The translations under genes and the position numbers were made by a program. The notes below the pieces were generated by a model. The model saw only the letters and a list, made by a program, of their open reading frames with translations, ran no database searches and was not told the DNA's origin. From the NCBI GenBank assembly GCA_963575745.1, contig CAUYUJ010005763.1:1-32500 (forward strand): a stretch of 32,500 nucleotides of DNA, read 5' to 3'. Within the stretch, counting starts at the first letter, position 1, and each line of letters opens with the position of its first letter. Source of the stretch: Prorocentrum cordatum (Eukaryota > Sar > Dinophyceae > Prorocentrales > Prorocentraceae). Shown here piece after piece: positions 18,660 through 28,675 of this stretch.

Positions 18660-18809
18660 TGGCGGTGGGCCAGACGAATAACCGTACCTTTATACGACAG
18701 GTGGGCACGGTTCGCTGCGTCGTGGGAACGTGGCATCCACGACCGCCGGCGAGCGCGTCGAAGGCAACGGGGCCAGCGGAAAACATGGGATGATGATATC
18801 ATACGATTT
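18660..18809 (+). pseudogene. LINE-type retrotransposon C-terminal tail, fragment
   Basis: In the frame open from 18570 to 19154, the stretch reads W-R-W-A-R-R-I, then D-R-W-A-R-F-A-A-S-W, then a basic R-R-R-Q-R-G-Q-R-K-T-W-D-D-D-I. The order W-x-G/R-H-hydrophobic-R, D-x-R-W, then R-x-x-G-R/Q-x-x-x-R/K-W-x-D-D is typical of the region after the reverse transcriptase in many non-LTR ORF2 proteins. The reverse transcriptase and endonuclease are not found upstream, where CT-rich DNA begins at 18380-18538. This is therefore a 5'-truncated remnant. The frame stays open to 19154, but its continuation is not recognisable. Confidence 0.5.
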
Positions 18810-19217
18810 CTCGATATTGCACCGCCTTATCGAACGAAACGACCAACGATGTCCCACGTTGGCAAACGAACAGCACGACACGATACTGCGTTTTTGCAAC
18901 ACGAACAGCTCACAACACCACTGGTCGAAAACAACCACCTTTACACACGTCGACGGCGAACCCACGGGAACAAGAGAAGGGGCTGGCCTTTTCAGAAGGC
19001 TGGGAGGTCCTCCGGCTTTCTGGGACGTTTCCTAAGCCTTCCCCGAGGGCACAGGACACTTTTCAGAAGGCAGGAGGGCTTCAAAGAAGTCCCGTCGCCT
19101 TCCGGGAAAACCTTTTCCATCTCAGTTCCCCCCCTCGCGCACCGCCGAACATGAGGGCACTCGTCCGCCCGCGCGGGCCTTCCAGGCCCCGCCGCCTGGC
19201 GGACAGTGGCACGCTTC
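18810..19217. other. No gene recognised
   Basis: Sequence after the LINE-like remnant. It contains repeated CTTTTCAGAAGG words near 18990 and 19060, but no convincing repeat unit and no gene. Confidence 0.4.
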
Positions 19218-19468
19218 GGTCTCTCTCTGTTTCTCTCTGCTCCCTCCCCTCCCTCGCTCCTCCCCCGGCCCTCCTCGCTCCTCCTGCCTCCCTCGCGCCT
19301 TTCCTTTGCTCTCCTCGTTGCCCTCCTTGTTCTCCCTCCCCCGTCCCCTCCCCCTCCCGCCCCCTCCCTCGTCCCTCCCCGGGCCCCCCCCCCTCCGTCC
19401 CCCCTCCTCCCTCCCTGTCATCCCTCCTTTTTTCTCCCTCCTCCCCCCCGCCCCGTCCCGCCCTCCAC
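19218..19468. repeat. Pyrimidine-rich tract, left flank of the copia element
   Basis: About 250 bases of CCTCC, CCCTC and CTCC words, ending abruptly at the first base of the terminal repeat. Similar CCTCCC-rich DNA resumes immediately after the right terminal repeat at 28676. This suggests the element inserted into a pyrimidine tract. Confidence 0.75.
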
Positions 19469-19583
19469 TTGAGTTTCATGTGTTTCAGAGGCCTTCATAC
19501 CAGTTCCTGAATCAAGCGTGGACTGTATGATCTGAAACAATTATGTTTCAAACCACCCGGTTTGACATTCTCACTGGGAAATG
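19469..19583 (+). repeat. Left terminal direct repeat (short LTR)
   Basis: Aligns without gaps to 28561-28675 with about 16 differences in 114 positions by eye. Within it, 19479-19567 starts TG and ends CA as LTRs do, but similarity continues about 10 bases before and 16 after. The true edges are therefore uncertain. It contains the inverted repeat TCAAACC-ACCC-GGTTTGA at about 19549-19566, a possible RNA hairpin. A putative primer-binding region would start near 19589 (TGGCAGCG), but I cannot match it to a tRNA. Confidence 0.75.
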
Positions 19584-19645
19584 AATTTTGGCAGCGCTGA
19601 TGTGGTGGCAGGTCTTTTGAGACACGCCGTCTTTTTGCCCGCAGC

Positions 19646-20890
19646 TTGGCCATATGTTCCAGCAGGGCCGTCAAGAAACATTACATGTATTTTCAGCAGC
19701 AGCAGCAGCAGCAATACGTGAACACTTGGTTCCATGTACGCGTAGCGGCAGGTGCACTCCCGGTTGTCATCATTTACGCCTGGCAGGTGATTCCGCTGAC
19801 GAGCAGTCTCGCCCAGACTACGAACACCGAGGCCCCGACTTACAGCATGGACATCACAGGAGGCGCCGGCTCAGGTGGTATTCTTTTCGACACATTCAAC
19901 AACAACACACCACCAATGTGGCAGCCTGGTAACCACAAATACCCGTTCCGACCCTGCATCCACTTGCTACGGCTGTGGTGGCGACGAACGGAGCTACCCG
20001 AACATGCAACTGGACCAGCGATGGCAGGGCGCGCGCGTGGCGCGGCATTCCAGATGGCGATGAAGATCAGAAAACACGCTTGGATTGAAATGCTGGGGTT
20101 CGCCGTGAGATGGAAGGATATGAACTACTAGCCCATCCGAGTTTTTTTGTGGCACGACCCTCATGGAGTCATTCACGAGCCGGATCCAGCAATAATTTCA
20201 CTGCTGATGATGGTTCAGGCGTTCGAGGTCCAAGATCAGGACATGAGTATGGTGGCGTCATCGTCGTTCTTTTCCTCGTAGCGCGACCATCTTCCAAGGA
20301 ATGATTTCCTCACCATGTTCAGACTCTGTTTCGAAAGGTTGTCAGATCGGAGAGGTCTCCAGCTCAGCAAGGTCGGTAATAATCCTTTGCTACTGCAGAT
20401 GTCAGGACTCTCAGAACGGATGCGGAGACATTTACACGTGCAGATACAAGGTGACGGCAACATATACCCCGAGCTGAGCGCCCTGATGCAGCGAATGGCC
20501 AACCACTAATTTCAAGGCACCAACTCGTCGATTCCCTCGATGGTTTCGCAGTGTTGGACAGACGAGAGTGCGCATGCTGGCAACGCGACAGCCCGCAGGT
20601 GGTTCGGCGAATCCTGGTCACGCGTTGGCTATGGTGACGACTGGTAGGATGTGTCATCGTGGGGCGGCGAGGGGCGCGATTGGGGCAGCTGCTACGACGA
20701 GGAAGTCGATGGCGCATGCCACGAAGAAGGGTGCCAACATGGGGAGGAAAACAACTGCGGTGGCCAAGGCAGAGGCAAAGGGCGCAGGCGTGGTAGGAAG
20801 TCCGAAGACAAGAGCGGCAAGTCAGGTGCATCGACGTCGGGTGACGGGTGCGCGACGTGCGGCTTTCCATTCTAGGCGAGTTCGGACTGT
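19646..20890 (+). pseudogene. gag: Gag, single frame with five stop codons
   Basis: One frame carries the nucleocapsid-type protein throughout. It starts after a Gln run at about 19695-19715. The capsid-like part near 19910-20060 contains P-P-M-W-Q-P-G and E-L-P-E-H, followed by G-A-A-F-Q-M-A. A helical segment lies near 20200-20500 (V-Q-D-Q-D-M-S-M, L-L-L-Q-M-S-G-L, Y-P-E-L-S-A-L-M). A Gly/Asp/Trp/Lys-rich linker follows, then a CCHC zinc knuckle at 20849-20890. Stops interrupt the frame at 20129 (TAG), 20279 (TAG), 20507 (TAA), 20645 (TAG) and 20873 (TAG). The last replaces the zinc-binding His exactly. In an intact element gag packages the RNA into virus-like particles. Assignment rests on position, the knuckle and recalled similarity to dinoflagellate copia gag. 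Confidence 0.7.
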
Positions 20891-20939
20891 CTTCTTTAGA
20901 CAGCGTAAGCATCGTCATCCAGCAAACCCTCGGATGACT

Positions 20940-22135
20940 GCGTCATTCAGGCAATGGCAATTTTAGAAACAACGAGGGCAAATGTCGCGACAAGTCCAAG
21001 AGTAACAAGAATCGCAGTTCGAGCGGCATGGGCCCCGGCAGGCAGTGGACATGCTCGAAGGGCTACAAGTGTGGCAGTGACGGTTCCTGCTACGACTAAA
21101 CAGATGCAAGTCAATTGGAGGACTACGGCGGCGAAGAATCATGGCCTTGCAGTCTTCATCTCGTTTCGGAGAACTACTGCGATGGACAAGCAGTGGCGCC
21201 GAAACCTGAGCTGCTCTCGCTGGGCGCTCCAGCGCAGCCAATCGCAACAGGGCCTCGCATCGAGACCCCTGTCAAACGCAGTGTCCAGCTGGGTGCGAAG
21301 TTCAACGTCGACGCAGCAGCGGTGGCTCCCGCGGAGCAGACCGCGGTGTTCAACTTCCCCACTGCAGACGAGCCAGCGCCAGGGTCAGCATCATCAAGGA
21401 GGCCGTTGGCTGGACCAGCGCTCAAGAAGTCCATCCTCGTGACGGTGTCCGCTCTCAGCACCGCGCTGAACTACGCGGCTCGCGACTGCCATCTCGGTGG
21501 CGTGCGCGTGGTTCGGCGAGAAGCAAGGCTGGGGCTCCTAGTTGATGCAGGGGCATCCTCAGCGTTGATGGCCTCGTATACGTTGCGCGTGCACTTTGAT
21601 CGAATCGCGCATCCGATCGGTGCTATGACTGAAGTTACTAACGGGTCTTCATTGCGACGTTCGCAGGAGTTGGCGGTCGACCTGGGAAGAGTCAAAGAGC
21701 TTGCGCGATGCCACTTGAGTGCCAGGACTACTGGGGGCGACTTCCTCGACCGACCTGGTCGGCAACGATGGCTCTTCATGTCCAGGGCGGATGCCGTTGC
21801 CCAGCATGCTGAGCTGCAATGCAGCAGTGATGTGCGGAGTCCACGACGACGGCGACGGCGTCCTGATCATCTCAGCCTCAGGCTTGCCTCCGAGTGATCG
21901 ACCTAAAGTGGCTCAAACCCGCGCGGTGCGCACCGACGCGAAGCGCCATCTCCTACCGGCCGACAGGATTCCGCAGACAGGCCGCGAAATCGCTCCGGAA
22001 CAAGCAGTTATGGGAAGACTTGGAAAGGCACCAGCTCGGCAAGTACCAGCGAGCCGTCAAGGCGAACGTCGAGTGGGCGCTCGAGGTCGACGAGAGCAAG
22101 ACGATCGCATATATTCATTGTGCGCCACCTGCTGA
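20940..22135 (+). pseudogene. Retroviral-type aspartic protease region, frameshifted
   Basis: A Cys/Ser/Lys-rich segment (about 20945-21095) ends at a TAA, and the frame reopens to 21895. In it R-L-G-L-L-V-D-A-G-A-S-S-A-L-M lies at about 21526-21570. The Asp codon is 21544-21546 and D-A-G stands where aspartic proteases usually have D-T-G or D-S-G. A likely continuation (G-R-M-P-L-P-S-M-L-S, then G-D-G-V-L-I-I-S) is in another frame from about 21719, so a frameshift separates the two halves. The enzyme would cleave the gag-pol polyprotein. Assignment rests on the active-site motif and its place between gag and integrase. Confidence 0.6.
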
Positions 22136-23645
22136 AGCACCTCAAGAGGCTGATAGGAAAGGTTACGGATTCGAACGCACGCCGCGGACACAGTCTGCGG
22201 CATTGTCAGCGCACAATGCCACAAACGAGAACAGCATGATTTCCGAGGTGGCCAAGGCACTGTGCGCTCCAGACGTGAAGGGCTTCAATGGGCAAGATAA
22301 GCAACCAATCAAGAGCTTTGCGAGCCGCTGGATGAGTGCACCGTGCCACAAGTGTCTGCGCGACAGTTGACCGCGGGGCGTGGGCGAGAAGGAGAAGCAG
22401 CAGCTCGAGAAGTTCGCCGCAGGAGTTCAATCACTTCGGCGGCTCCGTCGTGATCGCGCCGGAGAATGCGGGCTGGTGGTGCGAGCTGATTGTGAAGGAG
22501 TTTCGCGACATGGAGTTCATGGAGGGCAGGGGTGGTTCTGGAAGGCTGCGTCTCCGTGCGTGCGTGGCAGGCCCGCGGATCAGCTTTCCTCGTGGCTTCG
22601 GGCGCGGTTGGGATCTCAGACACCAGGCGCATCGCTGCCCAGTTGACGTAATCGACAATGCACTCAACATAGGCGTGGAGTTCTTCTCGCCAAGATGTGC
22701 ACCATTGTCAGCTTCAACAGTGATGAAGGAAACTGGCAAGATGGAGGCGTCGCGGCAGGCGGAGTACCCGAATTTGCAGTGGCTGGCTCCAGGTCAAGCG
22801 ATCTTATCGTGATGGGCGATCCAGCGCCATCGAGAATTCCAGGAACTCAGCCATCCTCAAGAGCCTGCCACTCAAGATTGTCGCGCAGTCATCTTGATCA
22901 GTGCCAGCTTGGAGCTCTGCATCCTTCGACAGGCGTGTCAGTCAATGGGCCGACCTTCGCGTGCGCTGTCAATGTCACGCCGAGCAGGTTTCTACTCGAT
23001 TGCCAGCCCGACTCGAAGTGCAGCGAGCATTCAGTATTGCCGGGCCATTCCCAGGCGCGAGTATCAACGAGACAGCTGCAGCGGCGGTCTACCCATGGCC
23101 CACTGTGACGGCAATCGTTCGCGATATGCAGGATCACCTAGGTGGTGGTGCGATCGAGAACAATGGGGGGTTGTACGCGCGCCCGTGGAGCTGCGAGCAA
23201 TGCCGACATGGGCTATTCAAGACGATGCCCGACGGCAGCTCGCAGGCAACTGTGCCGCTCGCCCGCGCGGCAGGCCGCAGATTCGCTCCAGGCCGAATTG
23301 GAGTGCCACCTGGAGGCGTGCCAGATGCAGGAGCAGATGTGGCACCTCCACCCGGGCTGGCCGTGCCAGCTGGCGCCCCAGTTATGCCGGCTGCAGTTGC
23401 GGCAGCCGCTTGAGCGGCCCAAGGGCCGGGGCCGCCCGCGCCTGCAGTTCCAGCGCCGGCGGTTCCAGCGCGTGCAGCGCCAGTTCCAGAAGTTGTTCTT
23501 CCTGCAGGTCAAGGAGATCAGGCAGAGCAAGCAGCGGCGCCGGCGGAAGTTATCGAGCCGCCTCCTGAAATCGTTGCACCTCCCACGCGTATCGAGCCAC
23601 CTCTGACATCAATTTGGCGGAGAAAGTACTTCATGACCCGCGCGC
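22136..23645 (+). pseudogene. Protease-integrase linker, heavily degraded
   Basis: Between the protease and the integrase zinc region all three forward frames contain stops, and none has a clear domain. A Pro/Ala/Gly-rich stretch is visible at about 23260-23412 in one frame and 23430-23600 in others. The region probably represents the variable pol linker. No insertion of another element is evident. Confidence 0.5.
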
Positions 23646-23658
23646 CCCCACGAGGGAG

Positions 23659-25055
23659 AAGAAGGCCATCGTCGTGGGCATTCATGTCGAATTCTGGCAC
23701 GCGGCCGTCATGGAGCTCCAGTGGATGTTGTGCCGATCCGGCTATGGCAGAGAAGTCACCTAGCTAGTTGGCAATGTCATCGGGTGCTGGAAGGGGCGCT
23801 CCACGTGGAAGCGCAAGCTTACGAATCACAGATCAAAGCGCAGCTGTCCGAGAACTTCAACTACCGGGTCCAGACGGACCTCTTCTTCATCTTCGAGAAG
23901 GCCTTCATTGTTGTGGCCGGCGAATGCATGCGTTGGTGTTTTTGGCCGAAGAGTTCTCAGAGAAGACGGCCGACGACGAGTGCATGGCAGTTCTTTCCAG
24001 GAGCTGCATCAGGCACCTCGGCCCCGTGGCTTCTCCTTTTGGTCGCCGACCAGGATGGGGCCGTCGCGAGTGAGCTTGTGGGCAAGTGCTGTGGGCAGTT
24101 CAACGTCGCCCGGGACTTCGGAGGCTCGCAAGGACATGCGGCGGCTTCTCTTGCAGAGAGGTGGATCGAGATCACTGGGGCGGGGGCGCAGAAGTTGCGG
24201 GCGACTGTCAAGAAGCAGGGCCTCACAACGACGAAGGGCCAGGTGGTCTGCGAGGTGGCCATGTCCACCAACGGCATGGTCAGCTATGCTGGTGCGACAC
24301 CCGCCCAAGCACGCCTTGGGCATCAACCTCGCGAACTCTACGATCCTGAGACCAGGGCGCTCTCGGCAGCTGCTGGGGCAGTCGAGACCGCTGCAGGTGC
24401 CGCCGAAGTAGGCGTGCGTCTCATGATGTTTGCGAGGGAAGCCATCTTGCAGAGCATTGTGGAGGACAGGCTCTGCGTGGCGCAGAACGCCAACACGCGG
24501 AAGTTCAAGCCGGAGGAGCGAGCCAACTTGATCGACGGTGCGAAGGCCGACCTCTGGCGCGAGCCTGACAGCGAGGGCGATCCTGGCTGGCGTGGGCTAT
24601 GCGAAGTCATTCAGGTCTACGCAGACGGTTCGAGTGCAGTGGTCGACTGGAGAGGCCACGTCGCGCTGGTGCCCACCAGGCACCGCAGGCGTCGCATGGG
24701 CATCGTTTGGCTTCAACCACGTGGAGCTCAGCGCAGCTACGCAGTGCAGAATGAATTCAACGATATCGTGAGGCACGTGATGGAGATGGTGGGATCAGGT
24801 GCAGCTTTCTCGCCGTGCGTCTATGGGCTGGCATACTCAAACGCGACGCGGAACTACATCCTGGCGCCGCCCGGCCTCGGGCATAATCCATCGCCCATGT
24901 GGGCAGCTGCCGTCGGGTCTTCACCAGCGTACTCACTGGCGCGAAATTCGACGGCATCCAGTGCGTCAACACATGCGAGCGCACAACGGTCATTCCTGCA
25001 GCTCAGCGAGGACAGCTCATCACCTGGAAGAACAGCAGACGCGAGAGCTACATGA
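23659..25055 (+). pseudogene. Copia integrase with intact D-D-35-E, broken zinc domain
   Basis: The N-terminal HHCC zinc region begins in one frame with His codons at 23683 and 23698 (H-X4-H) and Cys at 23785. The expected second Cys (C-X2-C) reads Gly, and a TAG lies at 23761-23763. A frameshift follows. The catalytic core then runs in the frame open from 23721 to 25055: Asp at 23877 (in Q-T-D-L-F-F), Asp at 24048 (V-A-D-Q-D-G-A) and Glu at 24156 (L-A-E-R-W). Exactly 56 and 35 residues separate them, the classic integrase spacing. The C-terminal part has D-L-W-R-E-P and G-W-R-G followed by V-V-D-W-R-G-H, matching the SH3-like DNA-binding region of these integrases. The enzyme would insert the cDNA into chromosomes. 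Confidence 0.85.
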
Positions 25056-26403
25056 TACGAGACTCTGTTTTTGGCAAGGCGCTTCCCTTGTCATTCGCTG
25101 GGCCTTGGAAGAAAGAGAGCTTCGTGCTCTATTTCAGTTGCAGCAAGCCAAAGACGAGGATGGCGACAACGGCGAGGTGGAAGTTGATCGCAGCGGTATC
25201 TGTGGAGTATCACCTATTCCATGCACAGCGTCGCCGTGGAGTTCGCGCGCGGGCTCATGGCTAGAAGAGGGAGATGCATATAGAGAAGACCATGCACCAT
25301 TGCTTCCGCCACATCCGCTTGTCAAGGGCACCGCCTCCGACAGTGCCTCCAGCACCTCCGGCGCGAGTCGCAGCCGGCGAACAGCCAGATGCAACGCCGC
25401 TGCTCATGAAATCGCCAGTGCCAGTGCGGGCAGTGCCTTCCGCAGCTCAAGCGCCAGCTCCACTCGCGTACATCGGTCACCTTCGGTATCTTTCGACCTC
25501 GCGCCATAGATCATGCGGGAAGACAGGCGCCCACCTCCGCCTCCACCAGGAGGCGCCTCAGCTTCGACGGCCGCGACAGGTTTTGCACCGCCTGGAGGGC
25601 CAGCTGCTATCGACCCAGACGAGATCGGCAACGCCGAGCTGGAGCAGGATCATCGGCCGACTCACCTGATGCACCCGGCCGCTCGAGATCGAGAATCTTC
25701 GAGAGAGCATCAATGCCTGCGTTGGGCGACGTGACAATGCCGTCATTGCCTCTGCCGGCGCCGAGTCCTACATCACCGTCAGCGACGAAGTCCGCCGCCC
25801 AGTCTTCAAAAGAAGAAGAGGGCACCATTGACTGCGGCAATGCGAATGCAGACGCGATCGACTACGGCAAGCCGAGTTCCCCACTACTACCGACCCTACC
25901 CGACGTCAGTGTTCTTCTGCCAGAAGTTCGAGAAGGACGGACCTTCGCCATCAATATTGGAGTTGGGTCGCTTTCGGACTGAAGACTATTGACCTGCTCA
26001 AGCACCTGCAGCCAAAGACGCTCGGCCGTAATGGCCTGCAGTGCCTGGGCCCATCCTTCCAGTGGCCGAACCCGTCGATCCGCAGGTGACTATCGACTAC
26101 GGTCCAAGGGCCAGCGAGAAGGTTGCTGAGGACAAGCAGGAGAAGCTGGAGCCCCACAGCTACCAGGTCTGGTTCGACACGAAGCAGGCAGAGAATCGGC
26201 TTGGTCAACCTGTGCGCCAGGTGGCGCCTATAAGATTTATGCCGAAGTTCGACGAGGAGTATCTCTTGCGTGCTATTGCGGAGGCCGATCAGATTCTTTA
26301 TTTCATGCAGCAAGAATCGAGTGGCTCACTACCATGAAAAGCTGAAGGCGCGTTTGCAGTACTCGGGTCCAGTGACCATTGCGCCTCAAGGGGTCATTGA
26401 ACG
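25056..26403 (+). pseudogene. Integrase-RT linker, Pro/Ala-rich, frames broken
   Basis: Pro-rich segments occur at 25320-25470 and 25513-25620 in different frames, and a longer Pro/Ser/Ala segment at 25713-25982. A mixed segment at 26041-26337 (with Y-Q-V-W-F-D and F-D-E-E-Y-L-L-R) ends at a stop. Copia pol usually has a low-conservation linker here. A short R-W-D-A-V-E-I-G-G-F-E run just before a TAA near 26434 leads into the reverse transcriptase in yet another frame. Confidence 0.6.
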
Positions 26404-27473
26404 TTGGGATGCAGTGGAGATAGGCGGCTTCGAGTAAGCAGTGCCACTCTACAGCCGCGACGTCTTCGAGATCGGCCCGACCGCCACGGCGCGAACGTGG
26501 GCGACGGCATCTGGGTCAGGAAGTGGAAGAACAGGCAGAAGCGCATCGGGAAGCTAAGGTGTTGTGGTCGTGGTTTCTTGGATCGTCAGAGTACAGTGAG
26601 CCGGCGCTCCTCAACGGCGTCGTGGTTGAGTCATCGGCTACCATGTTCACTAGCTATGCAATTTGAGCTCACTCCAGAGAGCTTCATTTCAACGGCGTTT
26701 CTTCAAGGGCTGTACTTCCCGGAATTGCCAGCAAGGGGAAGGAGCTTGGCCGCGAGGTTCAGGGGGCCAGACAGGTGTGATTTCGCCCGCCGGCAAACAT
26801 ATGGCGTCATGAGAGAAGTATTCCACGTAGTCGCATCGCAGTGATGGATGGAGATATTCCGCTGTTCATCCTCAAAGTGCCTAAAGGCTGTGTATGGTGT
26901 GGTGGATGCGCCGCTGCTGCGGCAGTTCGCGCTCCTTCATTGCCTCAAGCTGGACATGGCCTTGAGGATGAGCACTCGCGACGAACGTTTCCTGATGATC
27001 ATTGACGGCTGGGGAGTTGTGGCTTTATGCGCCATTCGTGTGGACGATCTGTTGCTTGCGGCGACCTCGTTCTTCTTGGCCAGTTCGCGACGAAGCTGGG
27101 CAATAAGTTTGGCAATCTCGAGCGAACGGGATTATCTTTCACGCGCCTGGGCATGGAGCGCGAGCTACCCGCGCCAGGACACCTCCTGTCACATCAACAA
27201 CGCTACCTGGAGAAGCTGCTGGGTGCCGAGGTTACGGACGTCGATCGCTTCGAAAAGGGCGCCCAGGACCTGGGCGAGTTCAAGTTCGAGCACCGTCGGT
27301 TTCGATCTCTGGTGTGCAGCTTGCTATGGCTATGTCCTACAAGGATGGGCACCGCCCGCGACGTTGTCTCACCGCAGTCAGAGATGGTACACTCTCAGAT
27401 AAAGCATCCCAAGAGTGCCAACCGAGTTCTAGCCAAGGCCAACATGACGAGGCTGATGAACAGGATTCGTTAG
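26404..27473 (+). pseudogene. Copia reverse transcriptase (RVT_2), frameshifted
   Basis: The first frame holds the fingers motif G-R-G-F-L-D-R-Q (about 26566-26589) and E-S-F-I-S-T-A-F-L-Q-G (about 26677-26709). In this family the residue just before I/V-S-T-A-F-L should be the first catalytic Asp. Here it is Phe, so the Asp is substituted or its codon is lost. After a TGA at 26842, the palm segment K-A-V-Y-G-V-V-D-A-P appears, then the catalytic pair in V-D-D-L-L-L-A with Asp codons at 27043 and 27046. A frameshift near 27065-27090 moves the thumb region (L-G-M-E, then Q-Q-R-Y-L-E-K-L-L and F-R-S-L-V-C-S-L-L-W-L) to another frame, ending at TAG 27471. Confidence 0.85.
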
Positions 27474-28273
27474 CAAAGAGTACCCTTCCCCGTAAGGCCA
27501 TGCAGTGTCCATAATTCTGGTCGCGCCAGCAATCAGAGCTGTTATCCATATGAGGGCAATCCAGTTCTGCCGATGCACGCCTCGCTGAAGGCAGACACTC
27601 CAGAGTGGATTTAAGGGGGAGATCTGTCACGAGTTGGAGGCTGCGGACACGCACTCTTCTTCAGTGCTCGGAAAGCCTCGAGAGTGTCGCAATCAACATT
27701 GCACGCGGAGACATCTCCAGCCATTGGATGTACGCAGATGGGGCAGGTCATGCCATCGCAGCGAGGTTCACGGTTTTGATCGGCAGAGTTATTTTGCCAG
27801 AAGGTCAGGAAAACATCACAGCTCATGCCGTGCTGAAGGTGTCCTTCCAAGATATGGCAGCCATTCCACGTGATGCAGTAGCCGACTGCATGGGCCTCTT
27901 CTAGATGATCACTGGAGGCCGTGGCGAGCCTTCCCGCAAGTCTCAACGAGTGGCCATCCTGGTTCTACGAGAAGACAGGGTTCATCACAGGATGCCTTCG
28001 TTGCTTTATGTACCGGCACAATCAATGTTGGCAGATGGGCGCACGAAAGAAGATTGGTTCGATCTCCTGCTGTTCTACGTTGCTACCTGCAAAGTGGAAG
28101 CTCACCCTGCTCGACGGCCAAGGAGGAGTCAGGCGCAAGCGTGCCACACTACACCTGGGAACTACTGCGAAGAACCTCGTGGATATCCAGGAATACCAGA
28201 CCACGAAATTCGAGTGTGTCAACATGCGTTGCAGATGGCTGGGAAGATAGCCCGATACTTATATGCACAGTGA
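27474..28273 (+). pseudogene. Copia RNase H and C-terminal tail, broken
   Basis: One frame carries G-H-A-L-F-F-S-A-R-K-A-S-R-V-S-Q-S-T-L-H-A-E-T (about 27649-27713), where the H-A-E Glu (27708-27710) corresponds to the catalytic Glu of copia RNase H. The protein then continues in a second frame to D-C-M-G-L-F, where a TAG (27902-27904) interrupts it. Readable sequence resumes immediately (V-A-I-L-V-L-R-E-D-R, then V-P-A-Q-S-M-L-A-D-G-R-T-K). The last motif, L-A-D-G-x-T-K, is the typical end of copia RNase H. The enzyme would remove the RNA strand during cDNA synthesis. Confidence 0.8.
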
Positions 28274-28560
28274 TGTGGAACAGGAAGAAGTGAGTGACGG
28301 GTTCTGTCTTTTCTGTTCCCTCCTCATCATGATGTGTTCTAGTACCTGGTATGTTCCGCATGAGATCAGGCGCGTAATATCGGCTTGGCGATCCAGCTTG
28401 AGATGAGAAGCGCATAGTTTCATGTCGCCTTGTAAACCAGTGTAGTTAATTATGCTACAACCCAGTGTACAGCGTAGTCGGTGACCAACAAATCCGTGGA
28501 CCGCTCCACGTTCCGCTCGAGTTGAAGTTCATGCAGATCTGTAAAGGACAGGCATCGGAG
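28274..28560. other. Element 3' untranslated region
   Basis: No coding content. The 20 bases before the right terminal repeat (about 28541-28560, GTAAAGGACAGGCATCGGAG) are purine-rich and could be a decayed polypurine tract that primes plus-strand synthesis. Confidence 0.5.
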
Positions 28561-28675
28561 TTGAATTGCATGTGTTTCAGAGGCTTTCAGACCAGTTCCA
28601 GAATCAAGCGTTGACTATATGATCTGCAACAATCATGGCGCAAACCACCCGGTTTGACATCCCCATTGGAAAACT
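28561..28675 (+). repeat. Right terminal direct repeat (short LTR)
   Basis: Partner of 19469-19583. It contains CAAACC-ACCC-GGTTTG at about 28641-28656, the same hairpin as on the left but one pair shorter. The TG...CA core would be 28571-28659. Beyond 28676 the sequence returns to CCTCCC-rich DNA like that left of the element. Confidence 0.75.

Larger units (their letters stand above)
19469..28675 (+). mobile_element. Degenerate Ty1/copia-type LTR retrotransposon
   Basis: A 9.2-kb element bounded by direct repeats of about 115 bp. It encodes, in order, gag, aspartic protease, integrase, reverse transcriptase and RNase H. Integrase before reverse transcriptase is the order that defines Ty1/copia elements and excludes Ty3/gypsy. 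The reverse transcriptase resembles the RVT_2 family. Every domain carries stops or frame changes, so the copy cannot make its own proteins. Copia elements of this kind are common in dinoflagellates. No exact target-site duplication could be picked out, partly because both flanks are CCTCC-rich and the terminal repeat edges are blurred by divergence. Confidence 0.9.

Noticed and set aside
22140-22180. tRNA-like B-box (GATTCGAAC) in the element
   Set aside because: No acceptor, D-arm or anticodon arm can be folded around it, and it lies inside degraded pol sequence.
19646-28273. Alternative genetic code or programmed readthrough in the copia element
   Set aside because: Stops in the pol region include TAA, TAG and TGA together with many frameshifts and lost catalytic residues, which fits ordinary decay.
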